This document shows, one piece after another, positions 51,472-61,445 of a DNA stretch of 64,000 nt. Made by a program: the position numbers and the translations under genes. A model generated the notes under the pieces. The model worked only from the letters and a program-made list of their open reading frames with translations. It ran no database searches and had not been told where the DNA came from. This DNA comes from Actinomycetospora straminea (GTDB taxonomy: Bacteria > Actinomycetota > Actinomycetes > Mycobacteriales > Pseudonocardiaceae): positions 1 through 64,000 of the forward strand of contig NZ_JAQZAN010000003.1 of the NCBI RefSeq assembly GCF_028737255.1, read 5' to 3'. The first letter of the stretch is position 1; every line of letters starts with the position of its first letter.

Positions 51472-52088
51472 CCAGCTCGGAGCCGGGAGCTGGTGCGATC
51501 GATCGCGGCCTGAATCGACGGCTGTGCCTGCGACATCGCTCGTCCGACGATCGAGTCCGAGTCGTACCGAGCGAGAATCTCGGCGAGACGCTCGGAGTAG
51601 TCGAGTTCTTCGCCCCGGGGTCCGGTCGTCATGTCCGCGGTCCACAGTGCGTCGGGTACAGGCCCTTCCTCGCGCGGCCACTCCTCGAGATCAGCTTCGA
51701 GGCCCCTCTCTGCGGCTTCGAACGTCGCCGCCGAGTGGTGAGCGACAAGGCCGCACAGCCGCGGTGAGTGACCCTTGGCAGCCAGGTATCGGGCGCCGTC
51801 AACAGGGTGGAAGCCGGTCTGGACGAGGTCGGGTGCGTACCCAAGATCGTGCCACCAGGCCGCCACGACGAGTAACTCACGGTCCGACTGGGGTACAGCG
51901 GGCGTCAGCTCCTTTGCGCGAGCCGCAACCTTGACCGTGTGCAGGTACCGGTCGCCAAGCGGTGCCAGCAACTCGAAGGCCAGAGCAGCAGCGACGTCGC
52001 GTGCAGTCTTGCCGGAAGCGTTCACGTCCTCGGTACCTCGAAGATCAGGCCCACGAGCATCGTCCAGCACACACCACACGGTAGCCAT
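51468..52088 (-). CDS. HD-domain phosphohydrolase
   Basis: 206 residues. Metal-dependent HD fold: VAARAKEL early, then WWHDLGYAPDLVQTGFHPVDGARYL with the His-Asp pair and a further His, and CGLVAHHSAATFEA. Substrate unknown, probably a nucleotide. ATG 52088 has GGGGAG upstream. NUDIX plus HD beside an XRE-DUF5919 regulator recurs in actinomycete elements, so this is likely backbone. Confidence 0.82.
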   Translation of the reverse strand: MATVWCVLDDARGPDLRGTEDVNASGKTARDVAAALAFELLAPLGDRYLHTVKVAARAKELTPAVPQSDRELLVVAAWWHDLGYAPDLVQTGFHPVDGARYLAAKGHSPRLCGLVAHHSAATFEAAERGLEADLEEWPREEGPVPDALWTADMTTGPRGEELDYSERLAEILARYDSDSIVGRAMSQAQPSIQAAIDRTSSRLRAG

Positions 52089-52402
52089 CCCGTGCTCCCC
52101 ACCGACCGGTCCGATCGCGGACGTGCAACCGGGAGCTCCGCAAGGGTCGAGGGCTACGGACGAGCGGCGGCATCGGCGCAGCGTGCTCGACGATGACTTC
52201 GTCAGCAACCTCATCGCCTCGACGGTCAGCGTCGGAGCCGCGTCCAGGTCAGCCACCCCATCTTGCATCGCGCAGGCCATCGACGGCGTGGCCCCGTTCC
52301 GCCGCCCCTACGACGCAAGCATGTCGCTGCCGTTCACGCCGCGGCTTGCGCTAAATCTGAGACCGCCCCACCTACCTGGTCGAGGACCGATACCCTCCCC
52401 TC
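52089..52402. other. Divergent gap between HD gene and R-M gene
   Basis: 314 bp, no convincing gene. TACCCT at 52391-52396 ends 6 nt before GTG 52403 and could be the -10 of a leaderless R-M transcript. Confidence 0.4.
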
Positions 52403-55400
52403 GTGCGCGACCTCAAAGACCTCACCGCTGACATCGCACGTCGGGTTCCGGGGCGTCCCGAGGCGGAACTTCAGGCCGACATTCGGGAGTTCTTGCTGAG
52501 GTCAGGTCTCAATCTGAGCGACACTCAGGTGCTCGACGTGAACATGGAAACGCAACTGGGTGACGCGACGAGGCGCCGAATCGATGTTGAAGTTGGCAAT
52601 CTAGTAATCGAAGTCAAACGCGATCTGTTGCAGGCAGGAGTTCGGGAAGAAGCGATAGAGCAACTCGCGGGGTACGTCGCGTCCCGCACTCAGAAGATGA
52701 AGTCTCGTTATGTCGGCGTTCTGACGGACGGTCGTCTCTGGTCTCTCTTCTACCTCGATGGCGAGGAATTAGAGGAGATCGCGAACTTAGAGCTTGTGGG
52801 CCCGCCTGAAGGTGACTTAGAGAATCTTCGTGTCTGGCTTGAAACCATCCTCGCCACGGTCCGCGACATAGCTCCTGTACCGGAGGAGATTCACCGGCGC
52901 CTGGGGGCTAGCTCAAACTCGCACAAGCTCGATCACGCAACCTTGGCGAGTCTCCTACACGCAAGCCAGTCGCCCGACGTTGAGCTGAAACGCCAGTTGT
53001 GGGCGACACTCCTACGCACCGCCTTCGGGGCGAACTTCGTCGACGATGAGCGCCTATTTATCGACCACACTTTGCTGGTCCTCTCGGCCGAGATCATTGC
53101 TCATGCGGCGTTGGGTTTCGACGTCTCCGATCCCTCGCTAACTCCGGAGGCGCTGGTCCGCGGCGACGCATTCGCGGACACACTCATCTACGGTGTCGTC
53201 GAACAGGACTTCTTTGACTGGGTTCTCGATGTCGAGGGCGGCCGTTCGTTCGTGGCATCTCTGGCTCGACGGCTGTGGCGGTTCGATTGGGCGAGCGTCG
53301 AGCACGACGTCCTCAAGGTTCTTTATGAGTCTGTGATCCAGCCCGAGGAGCGTCGGAAGCTCGGCGAGTACTACACACCGGACTGGCTAGCAGATCGAAC
53401 TGTGGAGAAGGTCCAAGGCGAGAATCTAGAGCAGCGATTGCTCGACCCTTCTTGTGGCTCCGGAACGTTTCTATTCCACGCGATCAAGAATTACCTGGCG
53501 CACGCAACAGAGGCTGGTCTTTCATGCGAGGACACGCTCTCAGGTCTGACGTCAAGAATCATTGGCATCGATGTACACCCAGTCGCGGTAACACTCGCAC
53601 GAGTCACCTATCTACTCGCAATAGGGTCGGGGCTTCTTAACGACGACGAACGCCCCGCGATCGCGATCCCCGTCTATCTCGGAGATTCTGTCCAATGGGA
53701 CCAGCGAACTGACATACTCGGCAGCGATAAGGTGAACGTGCCAACTGCCGGGGACGACCTCGTCGACACCGGTCAGGGCGCGCTCTTCGGAGATGCTTTG
53801 GAGTTCCCTCGTTCGATTATCGCCGACGCGCGGTCTTTCGACTTGCTCGTGAACGAGATGGCCGAACGGGTCCAAAAGTACGACGGGAAGGGCGATTACC
53901 CACGCCTCGCGCCCTTGATTCGGAAGTACGGCGTTCACGAAGCCGATGTCGAAATGCTCACTGCCACCTTTCATACTTGGTGTCAGCTCCAGGCCAGAGG
54001 CAGGAACCACATTTGGGGGTACTACGTTCGGAACCTAATTCGTCCACTTTGGCTTACTGAGCCTGCGAACAAGGTCGATGCGCTCGTCGGTAACCCGCCG
54101 TGGCTTCGGTACAACAATATGCACTCGAACATGCAGCAGCGCTATAAGGAGATGTCTAAGGATCGCGGACTGCTTCAAGGCGGTCTGGGTGCCTCAGCGC
54201 GCGACTTGTCGTCTTTTTTCGTTGTTCGGTGCGTCGAGTTGTACCTTGAAGAAGAGGGTAGGTTTGCCTTCTTGATGCCGCGCGCTGCTCTCTCGCGTAA
54301 ACCGTACTCTGGCTTCCGTTCAGGTCGCTGGGCTTCGTCTCAAGCCGGCCTGCTTGCAGCGCGCTTCGATACTGCGTGGGACCTAGATGGTGTTGTCCCA
54401 AATATCTTTCCGGTCCCAGCCGCCATGGTCTCAGGCACCTATAGCCCCAATCGTCCGCGAAGACTCTCCAGCGAAGTACTCGTCTGGTCGGGGCGGCTCC
54501 CGGCCGTAGCGGTCTCGTGGAAGGACGCGGAGGATCACCTCAGCATCACTCCAGGGGACATCTCGTCGACAACGCAAGGTGATCTCGATTCCGGCTCGAA
54601 GTACCGAACTAGATTTCGAGATGGCGCAATTCTATATCCGAGATATCTCCTTTTCGTTGAAGATGCGCCATCTGGACCGTTTGGTGCGGGCAAGGGACGG
54701 AAAAAGGTCCACTCGCGCCGGAGCGTGCAAGAGAAAGAGCCCTGGAAGCTGCAGCCTTCGCTCACTGGAACAGTCGAACGTCGATTCGTCTTTAAGGTTC
54801 ATCTCGGCGAGACGATCGCACCTTTCCGTGCCTTGGAGCCGCTCGCTGCGGTTCTTCCTTTGCGCAACGATAAGATTATGGATCGCACTCAGATCGAGGA
54901 CTACGCGGGCCTCAACACGTGGTGGGAAGAGGTGGAGGCGGCCTGGAAGGCTAATCGCGCCAAGACAGAACTCAACGACTTGGTCGATCGGATGGACTAC
55001 CACAAGCAGCTGAGCTCGCAGCTGCCAGCGCCGTCCAATCGCGTGGTCTATTCCAAGGCTGGCAATAGCCTCTCGGCAGCCAGAGTCTCGGACTCTGAGT
55101 GCATCATCGATCACAAGCTTTACTGGGCCGCAGCCAGTAGTGCTGAGGAAGCTCACTACTTGGTCGCAATCCTGAACTCGCAAGCCCTTCTAGAGCGGGT
55201 GGCGCCGCTGCAGTCGAAAGGTCTCTTTGGGCCAAGAGATTTTGATAAGAACGTCTTTCGCGTAGCGATCCCGATATTTAGCCCGCTCGACGAAGATCAC
55301 ATTGAGCTTGCACGCGTATCAGCTGAGGCGGAGGAACTCGCCTTCCATGTCGAGATTAACGACAAGCTCACGTTCCAGGCCAATCGACGAAAGGTCCGAG

Positions 55401-55477
55401 AAGCTTTGACGGAAGCTGGGCTCGACGAACAGATCGAGAACCTCGTACGGCGTGTGGTTCCCTTTCCGGCGACGTAG
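52403..55477 (+). CDS. Type IIG restriction-modification enzyme (fused nuclease and N6-adenine methylase)
   Basis: 1024 residues in one chain. N-terminal PD-(D/E)xK nuclease (RRIDVEVGNLVIEVKRDLL, about 65-85), helical connector, methylase domain with motif I LLDPSCGSGTFLF near 347, IGIDVHPVAVTLARV, and motif IV GNPPWLRYNN near 563, then a C-terminal target-recognition part (about 700-1000). Eco57I/BREX-like methylase class; without a separate endonuclease or specificity subunit it should both cut and protect. Low-GC codon use marks it as cargo. GTG start. Confidence 0.85.
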   Translation: MRDLKDLTADIARRVPGRPEAELQADIREFLLRSGLNLSDTQVLDVNMETQLGDATRRRIDVEVGNLVIEVKRDLLQAGVREEAIEQLAGYVASRTQKMKSRYVGVLTDGRLWSLFYLDGEELEEIANLELVGPPEGDLENLRVWLETILATVRDIAPVPEEIHRRLGASSNSHKLDHATLASLLHASQSPDVELKRQLWATLLRTAFGANFVDDERLFIDHTLLVLSAEIIAHAALGFDVSDPSLTPEALVRGDAFADTLIYGVVEQDFFDWVLDVEGGRSFVASLARRLWRFDWASVEHDVLKVLYESVIQPEERRKLGEYYTPDWLADRTVEKVQGENLEQRLLDPSCGSGTFLFHAIKNYLAHATEAGLSCEDTLSGLTSRIIGIDVHPVAVTLARVTYLLAIGSGLLNDDERPAIAIPVYLGDSVQWDQRTDILGSDKVNVPTAGDDLVDTGQGALFGDALEFPRSIIADARSFDLLVNEMAERVQKYDGKGDYPRLAPLIRKYGVHEADVEMLTATFHTWCQLQARGRNHIWGYYVRNLIRPLWLTEPANKVDALVGNPPWLRYNNMHSNMQQRYKEMSKDRGLLQGGLGASARDLSSFFVVRCVELYLEEEGRFAFLMPRAALSRKPYSGFRSGRWASSQAGLLAARFDTAWDLDGVVPNIFPVPAAMVSGTYSPNRPRRLSSEVLVWSGRLPAVAVSWKDAEDHLSITPGDISSTTQGDLDSGSKYRTRFRDGAILYPRYLLFVEDAPSGPFGAGKGRKKVHSRRSVQEKEPWKLQPSLTGTVERRFVFKVHLGETIAPFRALEPLAAVLPLRNDKIMDRTQIEDYAGLNTWWEEVEAAWKANRAKTELNDLVDRMDYHKQLSSQLPAPSNRVVYSKAGNSLSAARVSDSECIIDHKLYWAAASSAEEAHYLVAILNSQALLERVAPLQSKGLFGPRDFDKNVFRVAIPIFSPLDEDHIELARVSAEAEELAFHVEINDKLTFQANRRKVREALTEAGLDEQIENLVRRVVPFPAT

Positions 55478-55652
55478 CCACCTAGCATCGAGAACGATGG
55501 TGGTGCATCCTGGGACCGAGTCGGTAGCGTCGGCGTGACCCTGAGCCAGGCGGAACATCGCACCGATGGGCGGCCGGCCGTGGCTCAATGGGGGGTCTCG
55601 CTGCGTGGGCAAGTTGATGCGGTTCGGGGCCAAGTCGCCACCGGGAGTAGCT

Positions 55653-55898
55653 ATGAACGCGACGTCGGGACCTGATCGGCGACCGAGGGGACCTCACTCA
55701 GAGCGAGGAGCACCAACGGAGCGGTCGGTGCCCTCGCCGAGAAGCACATCGGAGATTTACGGAGTGACCCACGAGCAGGTGGTCCGAGCACGCATGGCAG
55801 TCGCTCGCAACTCCGTGGACACCGACGACTGCCGCGCGCTGCTTGACATGCTTGGGCTGATCGGCGCGGGCGGCGATGCACCGCCCGTGCAGCACTAG
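55653..55898 (+). CDS. Small hypothetical AICE protein
   Basis: 81 residues. Disordered basic N-terminus and a conserved helical end (GVTHEQVVRARMAVARNSVDTDDCRALLDMLGLI). Similar C-termini occur in small proteins of actinomycete elements; role unknown. ATG 55653 is preferred over the longer open frame from 55566. Confidence 0.6.
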   Translation: MNATSGPDRRPRGPHSERGAPTERSVPSPRSTSEIYGVTHEQVVRARMAVARNSVDTDDCRALLDMLGLIGAGGDAPPVQH

Positions 55899-55942
55899 CG
55901 CTCTCGGCGCGCGAGCGCCAGCGTCTTCGGGTGCGATGAAGA

Positions 55943-55982
55943 TGGGGGAACCCGGACGAGCGTGGGGGAACCCGGACGAGCG
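55943..55982. repeat. Two tandem 20-bp repeats
   Basis: Unit TGGGGGAACCCGGACGAGCG in two exact copies, just downstream of the rep gene. Could be a regulator or replication protein site; too few copies to call iterons. Confidence 0.65.
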
Positions 55983-56054
55983 GGAGGGACGCCGCTCGGC
56001 CGGGGCATCCCTAGGCTAGACGGCATTAGCCGACGATGCCGATTTCATGAGCGC

Positions 56055-57395
56055 CTAAGGCATTTTGCCCAAAGGTGGCCGCTCTGTCTCGTGCGTCCAG
56101 GCAAGGCCACGGATGGTTAGCCACGCCTTCGCCGCAGGTATTCCACCAAGCTCAGCGATACGCATCAGCTCAGCGCCTAGCTCTCCACGTTCCAGCGCAT
56201 CCCACGTATCCATCGTCAACCCGAGACGTAGGTCGGCGTCGAGGTCCTCGGAAGCGATGTCCTCGTCCATGGGCTCGGCGCCGAGCCCGGCGAGCTTGCG
56301 CAGGTCCCGCGCGCCAATGGACCAGGTGAGTTGACGGCGGCCCTCTGATGCCTGTTCCCACTCCCACCATCGCGCCAGCGCGGATTCCTCGGAGGTGTCG
56401 ACCGCGTCGGCGAGGAGCTGCATGGGGGTCCGCCCACCGGCGCGGCGGCCTTCCTTGCGGTGTGAGCCGGTGACTTCGTGGGCGATCTTGGTGAAGTAGT
56501 CGGCCAGGTCACCGTCGCCGAGCTGCACGCGTCGCAGGTCCCAGCCGTGTTCCTCCGACGCGTCGAAGCCCTTGCGCTCCAGAGCGGCCCGCCAGCGGGT
56601 GAACATGCGAGCGCCGACGCTGGCCGCGACGAGTTCGGCGGAGACCTGCTCGCCGAAGCAGAGCAGGGCGTGGATGTGGACGTGCCAGCCGTTGTCGCCG
56701 TCGGTGACCTCCACGACCCGCGCCCACCCGAGTAGCCCGCCGAACAGCTTCTGGTCGGCCTGCCACACCCCGCCAGAGGTGACCCGTGCCCACGCGTCGG
56801 ATAGGACGTCCCAGCACCCGCGGGCGTGGCGCAGGGTCTGCTCCTCGATGGCCTCGGCCTCGGCTTCGCGTTCGTCGAAGTCCCAGTGGTTCGCGTTGGC
56901 CGCTTCGTAGAGCGAGCGGTTCTCCTCGAGGCAGCGCAGCCGGGCCCGCTCCTCCTTGCTCAGGCCAAGTCGATCGCCCCGAGCGTGGCGCATGGTCAGC
57001 GTCAGCAGGAACGCCGAGCCACCGGCTTCGTCGACTGCCCGCATCACCTTGGACAGCTCGTCGGCGCGGCGGGTGGCGATCTTCGCGGCGCACTGCGGGC
57101 ACGCCCACACGGAGCCGCATGACGCCAGGCCTGAGTAGCCGGCCGACCGGGACCCGTCGGTGTTCGTCGTGACCGCGAGCGTGACCCCGCCGTCGGGATC
57201 GAGCGGTGTGCCGCAGTTCCGGACCCTCCGCAGGGTGGTGATGCCGCGAAGCTGCGACCGACGGGCCCACCGGCCTTCACGGCGATGTTGGGCCATCGCC
57301 ACTCGCTCCGCGGGTGTGAGCCGTTCGTTCGGTTCGCGACGCGTCCGGGTCCTGTGAAGACCTGTTCGCCCATTACCGAGAGCCGGCCGCGTCAT
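56055..57395 (-). CDS. rep: HUH rolling-circle replication initiator
   Basis: 446 residues. Zinc-like CGSVWACPQCAAKIATRRADEL (residues about 93-114), HUH metal motif HVHIHALLCF near 250, and the nicking Tyr in LADYFTKIAHEVTG. Same class as the Rep proteins of pSAM2 and pIJ101-type plasmids. It nicks the double-strand origin so that the excised element can replicate. ATG 57395. In the circular form it faces away from int across attP. Confidence 0.9.
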   Translation of the reverse strand: MTRPALGNGRTGLHRTRTRREPNERLTPAERVAMAQHRREGRWARRSQLRGITTLRRVRNCGTPLDPDGGVTLAVTTNTDGSRSAGYSGLASCGSVWACPQCAAKIATRRADELSKVMRAVDEAGGSAFLLTLTMRHARGDRLGLSKEERARLRCLEENRSLYEAANANHWDFDEREAEAEAIEEQTLRHARGCWDVLSDAWARVTSGGVWQADQKLFGGLLGWARVVEVTDGDNGWHVHIHALLCFGEQVSAELVAASVGARMFTRWRAALERKGFDASEEHGWDLRRVQLGDGDLADYFTKIAHEVTGSHRKEGRRAGGRTPMQLLADAVDTSEESALARWWEWEQASEGRRQLTWSIGARDLRKLAGLGAEPMDEDIASEDLDADLRLGLTMDTWDALERGELGAELMRIAELGGIPAAKAWLTIRGLAWTHETERPPLGKMP

Positions 57396-57417
57396 CGCAC
57401 ACCACCAGCGGTGAGGG

Positions 57418-57460
57418 CCGGCGCTGCCGCGCCGGTGCCCGGCCCCTTCGGGCCGGGCAC
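57418..57460. other. Two adjacent perfect hairpins upstream of rep, candidate origin
   Basis: CCGGCGC-tgcc-GCGCCGG (57418-57435) followed directly by GTGCCCGGCCC-cttc-GGGCCGGGCAC (57435-57460). Paired hairpins next to a HUH Rep gene suit a rolling-circle double-strand origin. Could instead be a transcription attenuator. Confidence 0.5.
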
Positions 57461-57589
57461 GCTTCCGCTCCTGTCTCCGACCCGCGGCGCGCGCCCGACC
57501 CGGGGGCCGGGCCAGGGCACAATGGCGACGGCCTCCACCACGGCGGGGTACGACTCACGACGCGCCCACCATCGCCACAGGGACAGCTC

Positions 57590-57925
57590 ATGACCCTCTC
57601 GCAGACAGCCAGCGCTCACACCGCACTGCGCGAAGCGACGCAGGCCCTCAGCGTCCGCCGCGACGACGGCGACACCGAGCTCTCGGTCACCGACCACCAA
57701 GCGCTGGCCACCGATCTCGCCGACACCCTCGACGCCATCGCCAGCCTGTTGCGCTCGGTCGGCGTCGGAGTCCAGGCGGACGGCACGGGCCACGGCTTGC
57801 CCGCTGTCGCTGAGTACGTGGACCGTGGCGCGCTCATGGCCCGTCGGGCCAGCGGTAACCAGGACGGAGACGTCCCAGAGGCGGCGCACCTCGACCCTGA
57901 GCGCTGCGGTACCGCGGACGACTGA
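57590..57925 (+). CDS. Hypothetical AICE protein
   Basis: 111 residues, mainly helical (LATDLADTLDAIASLLRSVGVGV) with a polar C-terminus. Strong GC third-position bias supports coding. No domain recognised. Divergent from rep. Confidence 0.62.
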   Translation: MTLSQTASAHTALREATQALSVRRDDGDTELSVTDHQALATDLADTLDAIASLLRSVGVGVQADGTGHGLPAVAEYVDRGALMARRASGNQDGDVPEAAHLDPERCGTADD

Positions 57926-58414
57926 GCGGTCACCTGCCCTGTCCATCCGGCAAGCACGCCTCCGGCGGCCAGACGCTCCGCCCTGGACCAGGGCACCGAC
58001 CTCAGGAGAGCCCCCTCCAGCGACGATCTGAGGGATAGGGGAGTGGTTGTGGTCGGGGCGGGGACTCACCCACGACGGCGCGCCCGAGGGCTGCCAGACC
58101 GCCCGCACGGCCGCAAGCGCCACCAGGCACCAGACGCGCCGGCCATCGACGACGGGGGCGCTTGCACCCGCACGGGCGGCCCGGCAGGGCAGAGCCCGCG
58201 CCGCCGAGGGAGAGACCCCGACGCCGGTCCGCGTCCGTAGGGACCGAACGAATGCCCCATGCGGCGTCACCGTAGTCCGTCTGTCACGCTGGGGTGGACG
58301 GATAACGAACTCACCGTCCCAGAACGGGGCAGCGGTCAACCACACGGCCGGATCGTGAGCAGCGCGAACAGCGGTCCCGGGTGCGGTCAGTCTCGGGTCG
58401 CCGGGAGGCCGCCC
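57926..58414. other. Gene-poor stretch in the element's right part
   Basis: 489 bp. Several open frames run through on both strands but none has a good start, a recognisable product or consistent codon bias. No RNA gene seen. Confidence 0.4.
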
Positions 58415-58615
58415 GTGTCCGACACCGCCGCTGGGCAGGTACTGCCGCCTCATGCGATCACCAGCGCCACCGGCATCCTCATGGAGCGCTACGACTGCAC
58501 CGAGGACGACGCCACGGAAGTCCTCATCGACTGGTCGCTCCGCACCGGTGTCGGCCTGACCGACGTCGTCGCCTGGCTGATCAAGGACGCCAGGAGCGTC
58601 CCGGCCGGCAGCTGA
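58415..58615 (+). CDS. Small stand-alone ANTAR-like protein
   Basis: 66 residues: AITSATGILMERYDCTEDDATEVLIDWSLRTGVGLTDVVAWLIKDAR, an ANTAR-type RNA-binding helix bundle without the usual GAF or receiver sensor. ANTAR proteins bind paired stem-loops to stop transcription termination. GTG 58415 behind GGGAGG is preferred over the longer open frame. Confidence 0.7.
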   Translation: MSDTAAGQVLPPHAITSATGILMERYDCTEDDATEVLIDWSLRTGVGLTDVVAWLIKDARSVPAGS

Positions 58616-58880
58616 CCCCAAGCCCGGTCGCCCACCCTCGGCACTCAGACCCTGGGCCCGCCGAGGGTCCGGCGACCGCACGGGATCCCACAGCGTCGGC
58701 TCACACCAGACGCCGACCGCCGGTGCACCACCCGAGCCGGCTCGAAGCTCACACCAGCAGCTTCGCGGGCAGGCCCCGTGCCGAGCATCCCCCCGCTTCG
58801 GCGCGGGGCCCGTCTCGCCTCCGCCCCGCCGTGGGTCGTGGCGGTCCGTGCCCCGAGCGCGACCCCGACGAGGAGACTCC

Positions 58881-59054
58881 ATGCCCGAGCTCGGCCACCC
58901 CGGCGACGTCGACGACATCGACACGCCACCAGTCGGTGTCCCGACCCTGTCTGGATGGCTGCGAGACCGGGATGTGGTGGAGCTGGCGGGCGTGGCCCGC
59001 GATGCCCGCCTCGTCGGAGGCTCCTTCGGGCGCCACCTGCGCGAGCGCACGTAG
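58881..59054 (+). CDS. Small hypothetical protein near attR
   Basis: 57 residues, acidic first half, then LSGWLRDRDVVELAGVARDARL. Good GAGGAG ribosome site. No family recognised. Confidence 0.5.
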   Translation: MPELGHPGDVDDIDTPPVGVPTLSGWLRDRDVVELAGVARDARLVGGSFGRHLRERT

Positions 59055-59786
<732 letters not shown>

Positions 59787-59895
59787 CCAGGCCACGAGAC
59801 GTCGTACAGCGCTCCACGAGCAGGACGACCGACGAGCCGGGGCGTTCGACCTCCACGGACGCCCCGGTCGACGAGGACCGATCCAGGAACGGTAG

Positions 59896-59913
59896 ATACC
59901 CTACCGGGTAGGG
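59896..59913. promoter_or_regulatory. CstR-type operator 2
   Basis: ATACCC-TACC-GGGTA, overlapping the perfect palindrome CCCTACC-G-GGTAGGG, directly before the CstB-like start. Confidence 0.7.
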
Positions 59914-59921
59914 AACCCAGC

Positions 59922-61331
59922 ATGATCGACGTGCAGACCATCGCCACGACGAGCCTCGGTGACCGCAGCTATCTCGCCCACGACGGCGACGTCGCGCTGG
60001 TCGTCGACCCGCAGCGCGACATCGACCGGGTGTTCGCCCTGGTCGAACGGCTCGGGGTGCGGATCACCCACGTCGCCGAGACCCACATCCACAACGACTA
60101 CGTCACCGGCGGGCTCGAGCTCGCGGCGCGCACCGGCGCGGCCTACCTCGTCGACGCCCGCGACCAGGTCGGCTTCGAGCGCACCCCGGTCACCGAGGGC
60201 GAGGACATCGCGATCGGGTCGATGCGGCTGCGGCCCCTGGCCACGCCGGGCCACACCCACCACCACCTGTCCTACGCCCTGATCGACACCCAGGCCGACG
60301 ACTCCGGCGCCGTGGCGGCGGTGTTCACCGGCGGCTCGATGCTCTACGGCACCACCGGTCGCACCGACCTCGTCTCGCCCGACGACACCGTCGAACTCAC
60401 CCACGCCCAGTACCACTCGGTGCGCCGGCTGGTCGGCGAGCTCCCGGCCGACGCGGTGGTCTACCCGACCCACGGGTTCGGCAGCTTCTGCTCGGCCACC
60501 CCGCCCTCGGGCGAGGCGTCCACCGTCGGCGACCAGCGCACGGCCAATCCGGCGCTGACCCAGGACGAGCAGGAGTTCGTCGACACCCTGATCGCCGGGC
60601 TCGGTGCCTATCCCGCCTACTACGCGCGGATGGCGCCGACCAACGCCGCCGGACCCGCCCCGGTCGACCTCTCGGCCCCCGAGCCGGTCGCGCCCGTCGA
60701 GCTGCGCACCCGCCTCGAGGCCGGCATCGCCGCCGGGCAGTGGGTGGTCGACCTGCGCGAGCGCACCGCCTTCGCCGCCGGGCACCTGGTCGGGTCGTTG
60801 AGCTTCCAGCTCGCCCAGCCCTTCGTCACCTACCTGGGCTGGCTCCTGCCCGACGACGCGGAGCTGACCCTGATCGGTGAGACCAGCGAGCAGGTCGCCG
60901 ACGCCCGCCGCGAGCTCGTGCGCATCGGCATCGACCGCATCGCGGGCGCCGCCACCGGCCCGGTCGACACCCTCGCCGACGACGCCCCCGTGGCGTCCTA
61001 CCGTGTGTGCGACTTCGCGGGGCTGCTCGACCGCGACCCGTCCGCGGTGGTCGTCGTCGACGCCCGCACCGAGAACGAACGCGCCGGCGGCGGCGTCGCC
61101 GGGTCGGTGCACATCCCGCTGCACGAGATGCTCGCCCGTCGCGAGGAGGTTCCCGACGGCGAGGTGTGGATCTACTGCGGGTCGGGCTATCGCGCGTCGG
61201 TTGCGGCCTCCCTGCTCGCCGCAGAGCCCGGCCGCGACCGTGAGCTCGTCGTCGTCAACGACGACTGGCCGAACGCCGCCGAGTCCGGTCTGCCCATCGC
61301 GCACGACCGGACATCCGTGCCGGTCGGCTGA
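59922..61331 (+). CDS. CstB-like persulfide dioxygenase-rhodanese
   Basis: 469 residues. N-terminal metallo-beta-lactamase dioxygenase (THIHNDYVTG, TPGHTHHHLSY, VYPTHGFGSFCSA), a middle rhodanese-like domain without active Cys (LIGETSEQ where the Cys loop would be) and a C-terminal rhodanese with Cys in WIYCGSGYRAS. This three-part order, including the pseudo-rhodanese, is that of CstB, which oxidises low-molecular-weight persulfides and makes thiosulfate. Cytoplasmic. Confidence 0.9.
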   Translation: MIDVQTIATTSLGDRSYLAHDGDVALVVDPQRDIDRVFALVERLGVRITHVAETHIHNDYVTGGLELAARTGAAYLVDARDQVGFERTPVTEGEDIAIGSMRLRPLATPGHTHHHLSYALIDTQADDSGAVAAVFTGGSMLYGTTGRTDLVSPDDTVELTHAQYHSVRRLVGELPADAVVYPTHGFGSFCSATPPSGEASTVGDQRTANPALTQDEQEFVDTLIAGLGAYPAYYARMAPTNAAGPAPVDLSAPEPVAPVELRTRLEAGIAAGQWVVDLRERTAFAAGHLVGSLSFQLAQPFVTYLGWLLPDDAELTLIGETSEQVADARRELVRIGIDRIAGAATGPVDTLADDAPVASYRVCDFAGLLDRDPSAVVVVDARTENERAGGGVAGSVHIPLHEMLARREEVPDGEVWIYCGSGYRASVAASLLAAEPGRDRELVVVNDDWPNAAESGLPIAHDRTSVPVG

Positions 61332-61386
61332 CACCCGACCCTCCGGCAGCGCTCGGGCGTCCCCGGCCCCCCACTGCTCGAGCGCC

Positions 61387-61419
61387 GGGGTGGCCCGGCC
61401 CCCGGGTCGGGGCCACCCC
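61387..61419 (+). terminator. Hairpin between cstB-like and tauE
   Basis: 9-bp GGGGTGGCC / GGCCACCCC stem in a 114-bp gap; may lower transcription of downstream genes or protect the mRNA. Confidence 0.5.
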
Positions 61420-61445
61420 ACCTTCCGCGTGACGAGAGGACTGCG

